The position numbers and the translations under genes were made by a program. Below, piece after piece: positions 42,780-54,705 of a DNA stretch of 64,000 bases. Source of the DNA: Diphasiastrum complanatum (Eukaryota; Streptophyta; Lycopodiopsida; Lycopodiales; Lycopodiaceae). The notes beneath the pieces are model-generated. The model saw nothing but the letters and a program-made list of their open reading frames with translations. It did no database searches and was not told where the DNA came from. Within the stretch, counting starts at the first letter, position 1. Each line of letters opens with the position of its first letter. Location: contig CM055094.1 in the NCBI GenBank assembly GCA_029204225.1, positions 7,084,243 through 7,148,242 of the forward strand. Reading direction: 5' to 3'.

Positions 42780-44655
42780 TAACCAACAATGAATTTTATT
42801 TTTTGACAAAGGGACCAAATAATTGTGAGACAACGCCAGGAATATGATTAATGCATGACAATAAATTGTGGGCATATTTTGAGAGCCAAGCAAACCACAC
42901 GGGCCAAGCCAGTATCCTGACAATTCAAATTGATAATGTAGCAACGACTGTTGTACTTTTAGTTTCTTTCTATGTTCTATTCCATCTAATAGAATATGAA
43001 TGATACTAAAATGCGTCGTGTAGGGTAAGTATGGATAAGTCCACTCAGATCATGGTTCTATTGTTTACATAGGTATCTTCTAAGGCGGTCTCCCTACTAG
43101 AAGATGTTTCTAATTAAAAAGAGATTGATTAACGTCACTATGGCTGCCCCCAACTAGTGATTTCCTAACAAGAGGTCTAACATTCCTAGTTAACTCCACA
43201 AGGGATTAGAGAATGATAGATAACAATTATCTTACAAATAAAAACAACATAAACCAATGGAGAAGGCCTAGTGGGGCTCAAGCACCTACCACTAGGTATT
43301 CAATCACCAATGGGAACACAAGTTAGGTTTAGAAAGTTAACACAAAGAACTCTATTATCACAAATAGCTTGTGCAAGTGTTGTTGAAGGCACACATCCAC
43401 TTCCATATATGGCAAGAGTGGTGGGCCTATGCTCTAACATGCTTATGGGACTAAGTCTAAGCTTAATGCTAATTAACTTGTAAAGAGCCTTCTCTAAACA
43501 AATGAAATGCACTTACAATAAACTTAGAATTAAACTTGAACTTAGGAATTAACTTTGAACTCAAGTTTTAAATCTTAAACTTAGACTTTCTAAGTTGAAC
43601 CATTACAAATGGTTGTTTGTAATAACTAAACTTAAATAGTAAAAGGTCTAAGTATAAGGTTTTCCTAAGCCTTTAGTTGAATTTAATTGTGGGCTTACAA
43701 AACACATGCCACAATAATTCTTAAAACTTTGAAGGACATTGGGGCCAACAACGACCATGGGTGCGCTAACTGACAAGTGCCAAAAAGGAGACCACAATGT
43801 GACTTGGAAAAACACCCCTACCTAAAATAGTAGGGGTTGACCTTGAATGAACATCGGGGTACTCAGGGACTATCCATTTTAAGATTGGCACAAGCAGTGT
43901 AACCCCACACCTTATCACATTTACACATTCAGAGGACAAAAGGAGGAAAAGTGGCTCACACATGTGGTACCTCTGTATCCCTTGACCCAAGCCATATTTT
44001 TTCAAAAGGGAAGGGTATCGATGCAAGCACCACCCAAAGTATCTCTTACTTCATGCTTGGAGTACCCATGAAAGCACAAAGGTCCTTGTGGAGGCTATGA
44101 CAAGATCAATGGGAGAGCTATAGGAAGGGAGCTTTTATTCTCTCATTTGGATTGTGAGAAGTTGAGAGTGTGAGAGTGTTGTATGTTGAGAGAATTGGTT
44201 GTGAGGATGTTAGAAGTTGAGTGTTGAGAGAGATACATGTGTTGAGTGTCAATGAGCTTGCTTGTTTTTTGTTGTAAGAGTTGTCATGTGGTGAGGATGT
44301 ATGTTCGGAATGTGTGTTGAGAGTATTGAGTGTCGCCTTGGCTTGAGAGAGTGATAAAAATTGTCTGTATCTTGATGACTTTGCTTGTTTGCTTTGAACT
44401 GAGGGTTGATTTGAGACTTGTTGCTTGCTTGAGATAGTAAGGAACTTGGATTGATTATGTTAGAATGAGTAGTTGAAGCATGCTGATTGTTGTGATACAA
44501 TGTGTGCATTAGTATGGTGTTGCGTGCTTTGTGAGCATTGTGTCTATTGAGTGTTAGTTGTTTTGAACGTGTTAGAGTGTGGAGAGAGGTGATGATTTTT
44601 AGCGAGAGAATGGATGCATTTTCTTTGTGGACTAGAGTTGAGAATCTCACTCATT
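42780..44655. other. Unassigned spacer, second half GT/GA-rich
   Basis: No supported gene. From about 44100 to 44640 the plus strand is dominated by TTGAGAGTGTTG-like words (for example GTTGAGAGTGTGAGAGTGTT at 44161). A 133-codon minus-strand frame there is His/Ser/Thr-rich and reflects composition. Confidence 0.45.
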
Positions 44656-44661
44656 AGATGA

Positions 44662-45486
44662 GTTCCAAATCCAAAAAAGACCTTTTGTAAAGATGATGTT
44701 TATTTTTTTTAAAGAATTTTCTTACACATGGACCAGTCATAACACTCAAATTTGAAATCTACGTAACGTAGCTCATTAAAATTGGAAAAATATTTTTTTT
44801 TCAATAAAATACTAATTCGGCATTGGGAGCAGCCCAAGCCTGACATGTTGTTTATAGTATAATATGTCATATATATATATATAGATATATATATATATAT
44901 ATGTATGTATGTATAAGTATAACTTTTTAACCGTAGGTCCAATTGAGGCAAAAATTCTGCCATTGCAAAGTGCTCAATGAGAGCTTTCTAATGATATCCT
45001 ATATGACCTAGATTTGAGCTATCGTTCAAAAGTTACAACCAATGAAATTTTTTAGAAGATCCAATATCTCTTATGTGCGTGGATAGAGTACCCTCTTAGT
45101 GAGATGATGCTCTACCTACGCACATAAGAGATATTGGATTGAGAGGGTCCTCTATTTACACAGAGAAGAGATATTGGGTCTTTTCAAACTTTGAATGACT
45201 ATAACTTTTGAACAATACCTTGAAACTGGATCATCTAGGGAGTCGTTGGAAAGCTCTCATTTTTTTTTAAATGGCGCCATTTTCGTCTCAATCAGAGCTA
45301 CGACTAGAAAGTTACTATTTTTAATGAATTATAAACTACAATGCACATAGAATGGTAACCATAAAAAATAGTGTGGGCAAAAATGACAACACATTGGACT
45401 GAAAATAAATTTATTTTGATAATTTACATTTATAAACTTTGTCAATCTACGTGGCATTCCTTATAAGGTCTTTTTTGGATTTAGAA
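44662..45486. mobile_element. Foldback / MITE-like element with nested inverted repeats
   Basis: The terminal inverted repeats are TTCCAAATCCAAAAAAGACC at about 44663-44684 and its near-exact complement (GGTCTTTTTTGGATTTAGAA) at about 45467-45487. Inside, 44935-45060 is an imperfect inverted copy of about 45180-45310 (AATGAGAGCTTTCTAATG against GGAAAGCTCTCATT; GTTCAAAAGTTA against TAACTTTTGAAC). At the centre, CCAATATCTCTTATGTGCGT and ACGCACATAAGAGATATTGG (about 45060-45155) form a third nested palindrome. No coding frame. Length about 825 bp. Target duplications are unclear, so the superfamily is undetermined. Confidence 0.75.
44871..44915. repeat. (AT)n/(GTAT)n microsatellite
   Basis: ATATATATATATATAGATAT runs into TATGTATGTATGTATAAG inside the left part of the foldback element. 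Confidence 0.85.
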
Positions 45487-45489
45487 TTC

Positions 45490-46640
45490 CTCTAATGCCT
45501 TGCTTGTGGGCATTGGATTTGGTGGTATACTAAGAGAGTTACCTCATGATCTTTGATCCATGGTTGGTGAACCATTGTCTTGAATGCTAAGGTACTTCAA
45601 TGGATTCAAAATTTCAATGTCGTGGCCATTGAGGAAATCCAATAAGTTGATAGAACAAGTGCATTTTGTGAGAGACATACCTATGCCATACCTACTGCTT
45701 TTAAAAGAGCTCTTTGTGCATGAGGGGGTCAATGTTGTGAGAGAAGAGTCCAAGATATGTGGATATCCATCACATCTCATTGTGCACACTGGAGACAAGG
45801 CTTGGCAGACTATTCGATCCTAAGGAGGTCGTCAAAATTTAGAGCATATTGAAGTATAAGGGAGTGAACACAACTAAGGAAATATAAGAATCATTCTGAA
45901 ATCTCTTTCCCTAGGAAAAATACTAGATTTTAAGTTGAATTTCACCCATGTCCTAAAGTGTGATTATAATCTCCTAAGACTTCGTGACAAGCATAGATTG
46001 ATAATCAAGATCTATCTCAAAAAACTAAGGCAAGAGCACTTGATTACATGCATATATCAAACACACAAGTACTTTCACACGTGTGGAGACTTGCTCATGA
46101 AAAAACCAAGTGTTGAAAAACCTTGCTCTCGGATAGAGAGAAAAACCAACAAAGGAAACTGGGGTAGAGAGAGAATGCCAAATTGACTCAAAATAGTGTA
46201 TCTCACATTATCTTCAAAAAACTCAAGTACAAATGAACGAAGCATGTCTTCTAATAGGATCTCAAGGTAGAGGATGTTCGATTCTCATTGGACCCCTTTT
46301 TCTACTCCTCTAGATGTGATTGGTTGAGTGACTTATGTGTCCTCAGATTTGATAGAAATCTCACTTTTGATTGGTCACTAGATGTCATGCCAACACATAG
46401 GAATGAATCACACATCCAACCCAATTATGACACTTGTAGCAAGCCTAACTAGCTCGAGCCACATCACAAGTTACTTTTGGCCTAATCATGGAACTACAAG
46501 TGTACTTGCTCGAGTTGCCTCCTAAGCCAAAATTGGCCCTATCACCTACTTACACATAGATGGACATAGAAAAGTTTATCAAACCCCTAGACTCAACATA
46601 GATGACTTTATGATTTTTCACAGAGAAGACATACCAAAAA
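45490..46640. other. Unassigned spacer
   Basis: No gene that I can support. From about 45870 the sequence (ATAAGAATCATTCT, CTAGGAAAAATACTAGATTTT) begins to resemble 50960-51010, so this stretch belongs to the same diverged repeat family as the DNA around the 51-56 kb copia element. Confidence 0.45.
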
Positions 46641-46850
46641 GGAAATGATACCTATCTTTAACTATAAAAAATTTGAGATTACTGTCTAGAATTGAATCCA
46701 TATACCTAAAGTTCTATGGAATTCCATATGAACTCAGTTGTCATTCTTGGGTCCATTAGAATTTGTTATCCAATTGAGCTCTCTAAGATACAATCACTAA
46801 TAAATTGAGTCCACTTCTCACTTGCAAAGGCAAAATTTGTTTAATGTTTT
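46640..46850. repeat. Paralogue of the copia target site (empty-site copy)
   Basis: ACTGTCTAGAATTGAATCCA to about 46711 matches the left flank of the 51-56 kb copia element (51150-51175), and from TAAAGTTCT onward it matches the right flank (56358-56480: CAGTTGTCATTCTTGG, GTTATCCAATTGAG, GATACAATCACTAAT). It therefore shows the sequence without the insertion, with the join at TAAAG (46707-46711). Confidence 0.8.
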
Positions 46851-46877
46851 GAAAAAATTTAATCTTTTTTAATATTT

Positions 46878-47850
46878 ATGAAAATAATATATTTACACTT
46901 TTTTTTTGTAACAAAGTTACGCATAGTGGTGGTCAAACATAACATATACATGTGCCATGTGGGCAAAGCCAAAATGAGAAGCAAGCTCCTAAGATGTCAA
47001 TACTTAACGATTGGGATTCAAGCATGTGCGTTGTCGATCGTACTCAGCAACTATACCCATACATCATGCTACAATGAACTATATGTATACCTTTGCGAGC
47101 TCTCTTTCTTTTGCCTCTGCACTCTTCTACTCGCATCATCGTTGTAGCTTTCCTAGAGAGGGGGAGTCAGCAGAGTGCGATCCTGTGACTGAAGGTGAGC
47201 TTGTGCTCGTTCTTACTACTACCAATTGGCCTTGTTTAAATTAATAGTTTATGCGACTCTTGCAAAGATGCCGGGGATCATCATCGTTGTCTAATATAAG
47301 CTGCAATCGTGAAGAAAATATAAGATCGTGGGTTCTGATGATGTCAAATCAAGATCTAGGCGTTTTTTGAGCAAATCAGCTAACTAGTGCTGCTACTTTG
47401 TCATATCATTGTCTCAAGACATTGGTAGAATTGTAACTTGCAAAAATTGCAGTCAACTTCTGTTTTGTTTTTGTTTATTTGCGAACGTGAATTGTTTCGA
47501 GTTTCGCATTAACGTGAAAACAAATTGCAAAAAACAGCATTTCAAATTTGCGTGTGATTAATCTAATTGCGCCCCTGAGCATAATCTAGGAAAAGTATTT
47601 TAGAAAGCTCCAACTGAGTGGATTCCTATAAAAATCTCCAAATGTTGGTTGTAGAAGCATCAGATGCTTTTGAATGAACTGGTACTCTACGCTATGATTC
47701 TTGGATTTTTGAAACGAGACCTATTATGGAGAAGACGGAATCCAGATATATTCATGCCCCTGAGCAGAATTCAGGAATTCGGCTACATCTGAATCAACTG
47801 CAGTAAGAAACATCACATTCACTGGAGTGAATCCTAATTTTTAGTCCCAT
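46878..47850. other. Unassigned spacer
   Basis: Short frames around 46.88-47.24 kb show no protein-like character that I trust. No repeat recognised. Confidence 0.35.
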
Positions 47851-47869
47851 TATTATAACTTCCAGAACT

Positions 47870-48060
47870 CCATTAGCCATCTGCTCCCCTTCTCTCACGC
47901 CTCTCCCCCCTCCGTCGTCCCTCCTACTCCGCGTGGATTCAAGGAAGCGCTGCTGCCATCATCACTCCTACTGCCTGTCCTGTTCTATGCCCAATCGCTC
48001 CTATGTCCTGTCCTATGCCCACCAATCGCTCCTACTGCCTGGCATGTCATGTCATTCCTT
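47870..48060. repeat. Pyrimidine-rich, locally repeated segment
   Basis: GC-richer than its surroundings, with CTCCTACTGCCTGTCCTG, CTCCTATGTCCTGTCCTATG and CTCCTACTGCCTGG plus repeated TATGCCCA(C)CAATCG. A 5'-untranslated or promoter-proximal pyrimidine tract is possible, but no gene follows. Confidence 0.4.
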
Positions 48061-48475
48061 TACCCAAGTGTTCAAGAAAGCCGGCATCTCTTGAGAATGA
48101 AATCTGCATCTTTCGTCTAAAATCGATTTCATGAAAAACTTGAAGTAAATTGACGTTCAAAAAATTGATAACTTTTTTTAAATGTAGTAAATATTATGTT
48201 TGTCATTTTTATATGAAGTGAATATGTGTATACTAAGGAGATCCTTACAAAACTTGGATTACGTAAGTTTATTGAGCTAATAAAATAATTTATGAATGTA
48301 AATATTTAGCCGGCAAAAAATATGAGTTGCAGGATTTAGAAAGCAAAAAATTTCAAAAACCAATAATTAAAAAACAATGCAGGATATTAGAGAGAAAGCC
48401 CAAAGAGATTTCCCGAACACTGCCTCTACCGGGGAAAGATCCTAAATTGATCATCTCATCTTTGTTGTCTCAAAT

Positions 48476-48796
48476 TTGTTGTGTGTCCAGTTTTTCCAAA
48501 ATTTGATAGTTTTATGGTGTACGTTGTTGTTGGACGACTCACTTTTTGGGAACATTCTTCACCTGTGCAGGCTCACGATTTTATGGCTTATATGGACGGT
48601 GCGCAACCGGCAGGTTTTTGATGGATCTTCTTCACCTCTTTTGGTGACTGCTTGCTATATACTTTTCTATTGCTGTTGGACATTTGGACTGCGTGGTGTG
48701 CTCTGGGTCCGTTCTAGTTTTTGTATAGTGCACTCTTTTTGGGGGTTGCTTACTGCTTTGGCCATGGACTGCCATTTTAATTTTGTACTTGTATAG
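48476..48796 (+). pseudogene. Possible LINE 3' scrap
   Basis: The 106-codon frame contains LTILWLIWTVRNRQVFDG, which resembles the W(A/S)IW-ERN-R-F signature near the end of plant LINE ORF2 proteins. Nothing else of a LINE (endonuclease, RT) is visible, and no poly(A) tail follows on this strand. The similarity is short. Low confidence. Confidence 0.3.
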
Positions 48797-48849
48797 TTGT
48801 GAATATATAATAGTATCGTTAAGCTTTGCAATTTTTTTTTTTGCTAGTT

Positions 48850-51150
48850 TGTTACTTTGCATGTTGTACAAAAAATATGGCTAAATCTATGAAATGAGAA
48901 CAAGGTGTAGTAGGTTGCACTATTCCAATGTTGAAAATCGCTAAAAGCTGACTTGTAGTTCCAAAGTTTTTGACCTTCAAGACCACCCTAACTATGCTTT
49001 CTAATTCTTGATACTTTGTCTCCTCAGTTAGCAAGCTAAAATTTGGTGTTGTAATCATTTGAGACGACATCACATAAATGCCCACCTTCCTATAGATTTC
49101 TACATCTTGAAGGGTCATCATGGGTTAATTGAAGGCCCTCTTTTGATGAATATTGTGGCTCCTCTTATTACTCAAAGGTCCATCTTGAGCCCCCTTAAGA
49201 TCAAGATTAAGATGGCCCTCAAAGATAGGGCCTTAAGATGAAGATGTAAATGCATGTGAATAACCCTTATAACAAGAACGTTGTAGCATAACACAAAGAC
49301 CTTGCCATTACTGTGGTGCTTTGAGATTTGCAAATATCTGACATGAGAAACTACCGTTCAATAAGAATGGATGAAAAATATTTCGTCATTTTCGAAATTT
49401 ACAATGTTGTGTAGTAATTGAAATGTTTTTTCCTTACTTTGATATTTAAATTCATGATTTTATAATTCAACATTAACTATTTTGTGATTTGAATAATGCG
49501 AATCATGACTTGAAAATAATAGCTATAATTTTCATTAATGACTATTTATTATTAATGCTTTTAGATTTTTGTAAAATCAATACAATGAACACAACGTTTT
49601 TGTGGAAATAAACTTCTAAAAAATCTACACCTTGTAGAAAATACCTTATAAACAAAAGTTCAGGTATCATGCCTTCACGTATTGCTCCACATAACACATC
49701 TCTATGGGGTTAATGAGACTTGACTGTCTTCAATCTAGGCCATAAAGAGAAGAAATAGCCTCTACAATTATGTGGAGTGGAAATATGAAAGTATAGGGCT
49801 GCAATTTCAAAACAATTTCATGATATTTTCAGTTCATCAAATGTAAAGCATATATAGAGAAATTACATATTCAACAAATCATAGAAAGTCGAAAGCAATT
49901 CTTAGTCATGTTTGTAAACGACAAAATAAGATCCTTTGTTCAGATGGTGTAGTGAGTTTGAACAACGAGCGATGTTGTTAAATTGATTGAGAAAGATTAC
50001 ATCCAAAATGCATCAAGAAACATGTGCAAAAGGAACTTTTAGGAAAAGCTTTATAATGTAAAGACCACTAGGGAAAACCCCTAAGTAGGAGCAAAACCTT
50101 CCAACCAAACCTAGATCTAGCTTCCTAGCCATGCCATGTGAAAGCAAGAGGAGAACTAACTCAAAATCCAAAGATACACTAAGCTATAAATCTTCCAAAT
50201 GGGTTGATCTTTTTCAAATAAAAGTTCATCACCTTCATGTAATTCCAATTACATGAATTACGGGGTGAATTAACTCTTTAAATATGAGATCAAATCCAAA
50301 AGTTTAAGAAATTCATTTCTCTGATAGTCTATATATCTACAATTTCTTGTAGATAATAGTGCTTCTGGTACAAATATTCTTAGAATATCCAAATATTCTA
50401 AAATACAACAATTCAGTCAACCAAAATCTCTAGGAGATCCATCAAGTCTCAGACATCCATAACTCAATCTAGAGCATTGTAGCTAATAGCCCCATTTCGA
50501 ACATTTCATGCCAGAAATCAGCAATACATCTGAATCTCAATAGATTTATTTGTCTCCTATAAATCTGGAGATATAGATTGAACTTGTACACAAACACATA
50601 GATTACAATCTGTAGCATAATACCATCCACTAAGGTAAGCAAAACTCTGGATAAGCAAAAACAATTTACTTTACGAGAAATGCTTGTGAGATACATAGAT
50701 CTCAATAAAACACTAGAGTAAAGAAATTTGAACTTCCAAAGTGCTAATCTGAAATCTCAACTCAATTAGAACTGGAAATTACTCAACATACCTAAGAATC
50801 AGCACATTTCCTGATTATTCTCTGATTAAGTATCCATTTATGATTCGTCAATCACAATTAATTAGATTTTTATGATTTGTCAATCATAATTCTCTGGAAT
50901 CTCAAAACATACTTAATTGCTAAAGGATATTGGAGTTTATGTTTAATACACAACTCAAGAAATATATAAGAATCATTCTAAAATGTTTTTTACTAGGAAA
51001 ATACTGAATTTTAAGAATAACCCTCAAATTTGATTCTTTAACCAAAATGTGAGTTATCAAATTCCAAACCAAAAGGTATTTAAAGGCAGATAGCATACCA
51101 AAATGATATCAATAACCATTTTCATCCACCAAAAACTTTATATTACAGTC
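48850..51150. other. Unassigned AT-rich repeat-like DNA
   Basis: About 2.3 kb without a protein-like frame. The last part (about 50930-51150) is related to 45870-46680. It is probably a non-coding repetitive element or decayed TE. Confidence 0.4.
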
Positions 51151-51175
51151 TAGAACTGAATCTAGATATCTAAAG

Positions 51176-51444
51176 AGCTAGAATTAAAGTAGAACCACTA
51201 TGTTACTGTACTGTGGGTCCTTCGATAAGGATCAGTTGGCCTCGCCACGAGGCAAGTCGACGGGACACGCATCCCGTCAACGACAACTTGGGTCATGCAT
51301 GGGTTGCCTAAGTGAAGAACTATATGTACTGTGTAATTTCATTTTGAGAAAGACAGTTGCTATGTGAGCTTGTTGTGGAGAGTGTTTTCTGTTTGTGTTA
51401 TTGTGTAGCATGATCTGTGTTAATGTTCAAAGCAAATTCTAAGT
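51176..51444 (+). repeat. 5' LTR (269 bp)
   Basis: AGCTAGAATTAAAGTAGAAC to GCAAATTCTAAGT. It shares GGATCAGTTGGCCTCGCCAC, GAACTATATGTA and GTGTAGCATGATCTGTGTT with the 3' LTR. It ends exactly at the primer-binding site. A run ACGGGACACGCATCCCGT (small hairpin) is shortened in the other LTR. Confidence 0.88.
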
Positions 51445-51457
51445 TGGTATCAGAGCC
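51445..51457 (+). other. Primer-binding site, tRNA-iMet type
   Basis: TGGTATCAGAGCC directly after the LTR end AAGT. Confidence 0.92.
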
Positions 51458-52768
51458 GTACAAGGAGTGTACACAATACAGTGTCGTCGTTGAAGAGAGC
51501 TTAGAGAGAAGAGCAGTCTTCTAAGAGTTCAGGGTTTACGGTGGGTTGTAGACGAAAAGTAAAGCACTGTTGCATAGTTTCTAGTTTACAGAGGCTTGCC
51601 AAGCTCAACAGAGGGCTTATTAGCCCGTGGATAGCATCAAACAAGGAAAAATTTGGTGGAAAATTGACAATTTTGAAGCCAATTGAAAATTGAAACCGAT
51701 TTGGGGTTGCGGTTTTCCACACATAATTGGTGATTTCTTCGCTGTTTGTGCTCCGTTTTGGATGCCGTAAAGACAGGAAGGAAGCCAATCATACTGTCAA
51801 TCAGCCATGGGGAGATTCTGAGCCTTGTGTCAGAGATTTGTCTGCAGATAGATAACCCAGCAGATTTGAGAAAAAGCCACTTTTTCAAGTTGAGCAAAAA
51901 TCACGGTTTCTCCACAGAATTCCATGTTTGAACACTTTGCAGACATGGGATCAGTAGGGCGACCCTGCTTCAGGCCTCAGATAAAGCTTAAATTGATCCA
52001 AATTCGAGTTTGATTAGGCTAATAATGGCCAGGGTAGGCACGACTGCAGACAGGGAGGAGAGCGTGGCTCGCGCGCGTCCAACTAAGCTGAAATCATAGT
52101 GGATCGAAGGAGTTGGTGTCTCCAGGAGAAGAGTTTGGCACGCGGGCAAGCTGGTGACTGTAGGATAAGTTCCTACAAGGATCAACGGATCAGATCGCGA
52201 GTTGGAGATTGAACTAAGGTCGTTGGATGGGAAGAAGCCATTAGATTGGCTTGGAAGGGACCTGAAGGCCATTGAAGAGTGATTGGCCATTCAACTTCAA
52301 TAAAAATTTTTACTTTGAAATAAAGATTGGGTCCCAAGTTTATGAAAGGTGGAGTTTCTTCACTTTGAAGAAACTGTTCAAAAACTAGAAAAGTTCCTAT
52401 TTTTGGGTCCTTTATCTGTTTTGACCCAAACGAAAGGATATAGCCTCCAAACGAAGGGCACTCGGACTGTACCTACAAGTACGGTACCTCAAAATAGAGT
52501 GATTGCAGAGGAGAAAGTGTTTGGAGCACGCTAAAAGTGATTTCACCATTCCACTGGGCACATAATTGGGAGTTGGCGACAGAGTGCATTTCGGAAGGTG
52601 ACGCCGATTTGGCTTTCAATTTGGCAGAAAAGCGGCAGGTGGCCTAGTAAAGGAAAAAGTGCAGGTCATTATTTTTTTACTTATGACATCACCAATGGCC
52701 TCGACATACTGCTTTTAGCCTACGGTTGAAGTTTCAAGCAGTTTTGCGATGACAAAAATGGGTCCATT
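51458..52768 (+). other. Untranslated leader of the 51-56 kb copia element
   Basis: About 1.3 kb without a plus-strand frame that resembles protein; short minus-strand frames here are chance. The leader is long for copia but it is bounded clearly by the primer-binding site and the gag start. Confidence 0.7.
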
Positions 52769-53230
52769 TTGAGCGAGAGTAGCAAATTGGACGGGATTTC
52801 CAACTATGCAGTGTGGAAATTCAAGATGAAAAACATATTGATAAAGAAGGACATGTGGGATGTCGTCACAGGTGATGAGAGAATACCGCCAAATGAAGTA
52901 GACATCAAAGTGTTCGATAAGAAAGTGAGGAAAGATTTGACCTTCATTAACTTGTCAATGAAGGATCACATCATTACCCACATTTGTGATGCTGTTACAC
53001 CTAGACAGGCATGGGATGTGCTAAAGGAACAGTTCGAGACGTCAAATCTGTCAAGAATCATGTTTCTGAAGTCAAAACTGAATAGTGCCCGCATGGAGCA
53101 AGGAGAGCACATTTAGACATACATGACCAGAATCAGGTTAATGAGGGATGAACTAAACTCTATTGGTGAGCGCATACGTGATGTGGAGCTAGTGTACAAT
53201 GCATTGTGTGACATTGCGAATCCTATCAGA
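52769..53230 (+). pseudogene. gag: copia gag, N-terminal part
   Basis: The reading begins near 52769 (SKLDGISNYAVWKFKMKNIL) with KKDMWDVVTGDERIPP, ICDAVTPRQAWDVLKEQFET and FLKSKLNSARMEQGEHI. A TAG at about 53116 interrupts it; the same frame continues with TYMTRIRLMRDELNSIGERI and DVELVYNALCDI before a shift near 53225. This is the UBN2-type gag core. The start codon is probably a little upstream (ATGACAAAAATG at 52749), since the first residues lie upstream of the open frame's nominal start. Confidence 0.88.
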
Positions 53231-54663
53231 TGTTTGTGAGCAGAATAGCATCAAGAGAAAGATTGCCAACCTTTGACGAGCTCATCTTGATGCATGAAGA
53301 GCAATGGCGAGAAATGGTGAAAGTTAGACGTCAAAACACTGATGATCAGGCACTTGCGACATGCCAAAAACAAGGCAAGGGCAAAATGAAGTCTAAGCAA
53401 CAATTCACCAAGACTCAGGAGGATGAGAGATCTTCCAGCAAAACCAAGAAGAAAGGAAAGTGCTTCCATTACAGTAAAAAAGGTCAAAAATTCCTGGCAA
53501 AATCAGGCAAGGGGAAACCAAAGCAAGCATGTAATTATGTCGATGAGGGTGAGAGTGAAGACTCTAGCATCTTCATACCAGCATTGTCATCTAATCAAGA
53601 TGATCAAGCATGGTATATTGACTCGAGAGCCACAAGACACATGACAGGTAACAAGGATTGGTTCAGTAGCTTGAAAGTATTGGATAATGGAATGTCCATT
53701 TCACAAGCAAATGATGATGTGTGCAAGATTAAGGGGATAGGCATCGTTTCAATCCAACTACTTGATGGCAAAAGCAAGATGATCAGGGAGGTACTTTACA
53801 TACCAGGTTCGAAGATTAATCTACTTTCTGTTGGCGTCATTAAGAAGAAATCGGATGCATTTGACAATTTCAAGAGCTTCAAAGCATTGGTCGAAAATCA
53901 GACAGGTAGGAAGATCCAAGTTCTAAGATCAGATAGTGGAGGTGAGTACAAGTCTAACGACTTCAATGATCTTTGTGATCAATGTAGGTTCAAAAGACAA
54001 TTTACACAAGCTCATACTCCTGCTCTCAATGGTGTAGCTAAGCGCAAGAATCGTACGATTGTGGAAAGTGCCAGATCTATGCTAGTTGAGATGAAACTAC
54101 CAAAAGATTTTTGGTCAAAAGCATGCAGTATGGTAGTCTATCTTCAAAATGGAAGTCCTACCATTGCCATACCAAAGATAACGCCTGAGGAGGCATTCAC
54201 GAAGAAGAAGCCAAAGGTGAACCACTTGCGGATCTTTGGATGTACGGCCTTTTTACACATTCCTAGGAAAGAGAGACGTAAACTTGATGTGAAAGCTATC
54301 AAGTGTATATTCCTAGGATATGATGATCGTGTGAAGGGCTATAGATGTTTTGATCCAGTGGAGAACAAAATACATGTAAGTCGTGATGTCATCTTTGATG
54401 AATCTAAGATGTATGAAGATGAGGATGCTGAGAAGACAGACACATCCAGTGGGAAATATGGTATAGTAAGGATACCTCCTGATGATGACCCATTTATTGA
54501 CTTTCCTAGTGATGGACATGAGGATACATCTCAAGATACTACTACTGAACCTCAAGAGACAGATTGGAGAGGTAGAGATAAACCTTTTGGTGCAAGAAGG
54601 ATTGAAGTTGCAGGTGACAAAACCAAGGAGAAAGCTGTACCATGGGATACATTTTCACCATAA
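53230..54663 (+). pseudogene. pol: copia gag C-term, protease and integrase with in-frame core deletion
   Basis: A 477-codon frame. The gag knuckle is degraded (CFHYSKKGQKFLAKS in place of a CX2CX4HX4C). The protease triad reads DSRATRHMT, the Gly of DSG being Arg. After INLLSVGVI the frame jumps straight to KKKSDAFDNFKSFKALVENQ. In the 14-15 kb element about 160 residues lie between the equivalent points, including the HHCC zinc domain and the first catalytic Asp (HSDLCGP). The second Asp (LRSDSGGEY) remains; the Glu motif reads LNGVAKRKNR, so the Glu is Lys. The reading frame nevertheless stays open through the gap. Confidence 0.9.
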
Positions 54664-54705
54664 AACTGATCACCTGATAGAAAGCTCCCTAAGTGGTTTG
54701 AGAGA

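Noticed and set aside
44249-44650. 133-codon His/Ser/Thr-rich minus-strand frame
   Set aside because: It reflects TTGAGAGTGTTG-type low-complexity DNA, has no domain and no neighbours.
51501-52290. Minus-strand frames in the 51-56 kb element
   Set aside because: They are antisense to the copia leader and show no protein-family resemblance.
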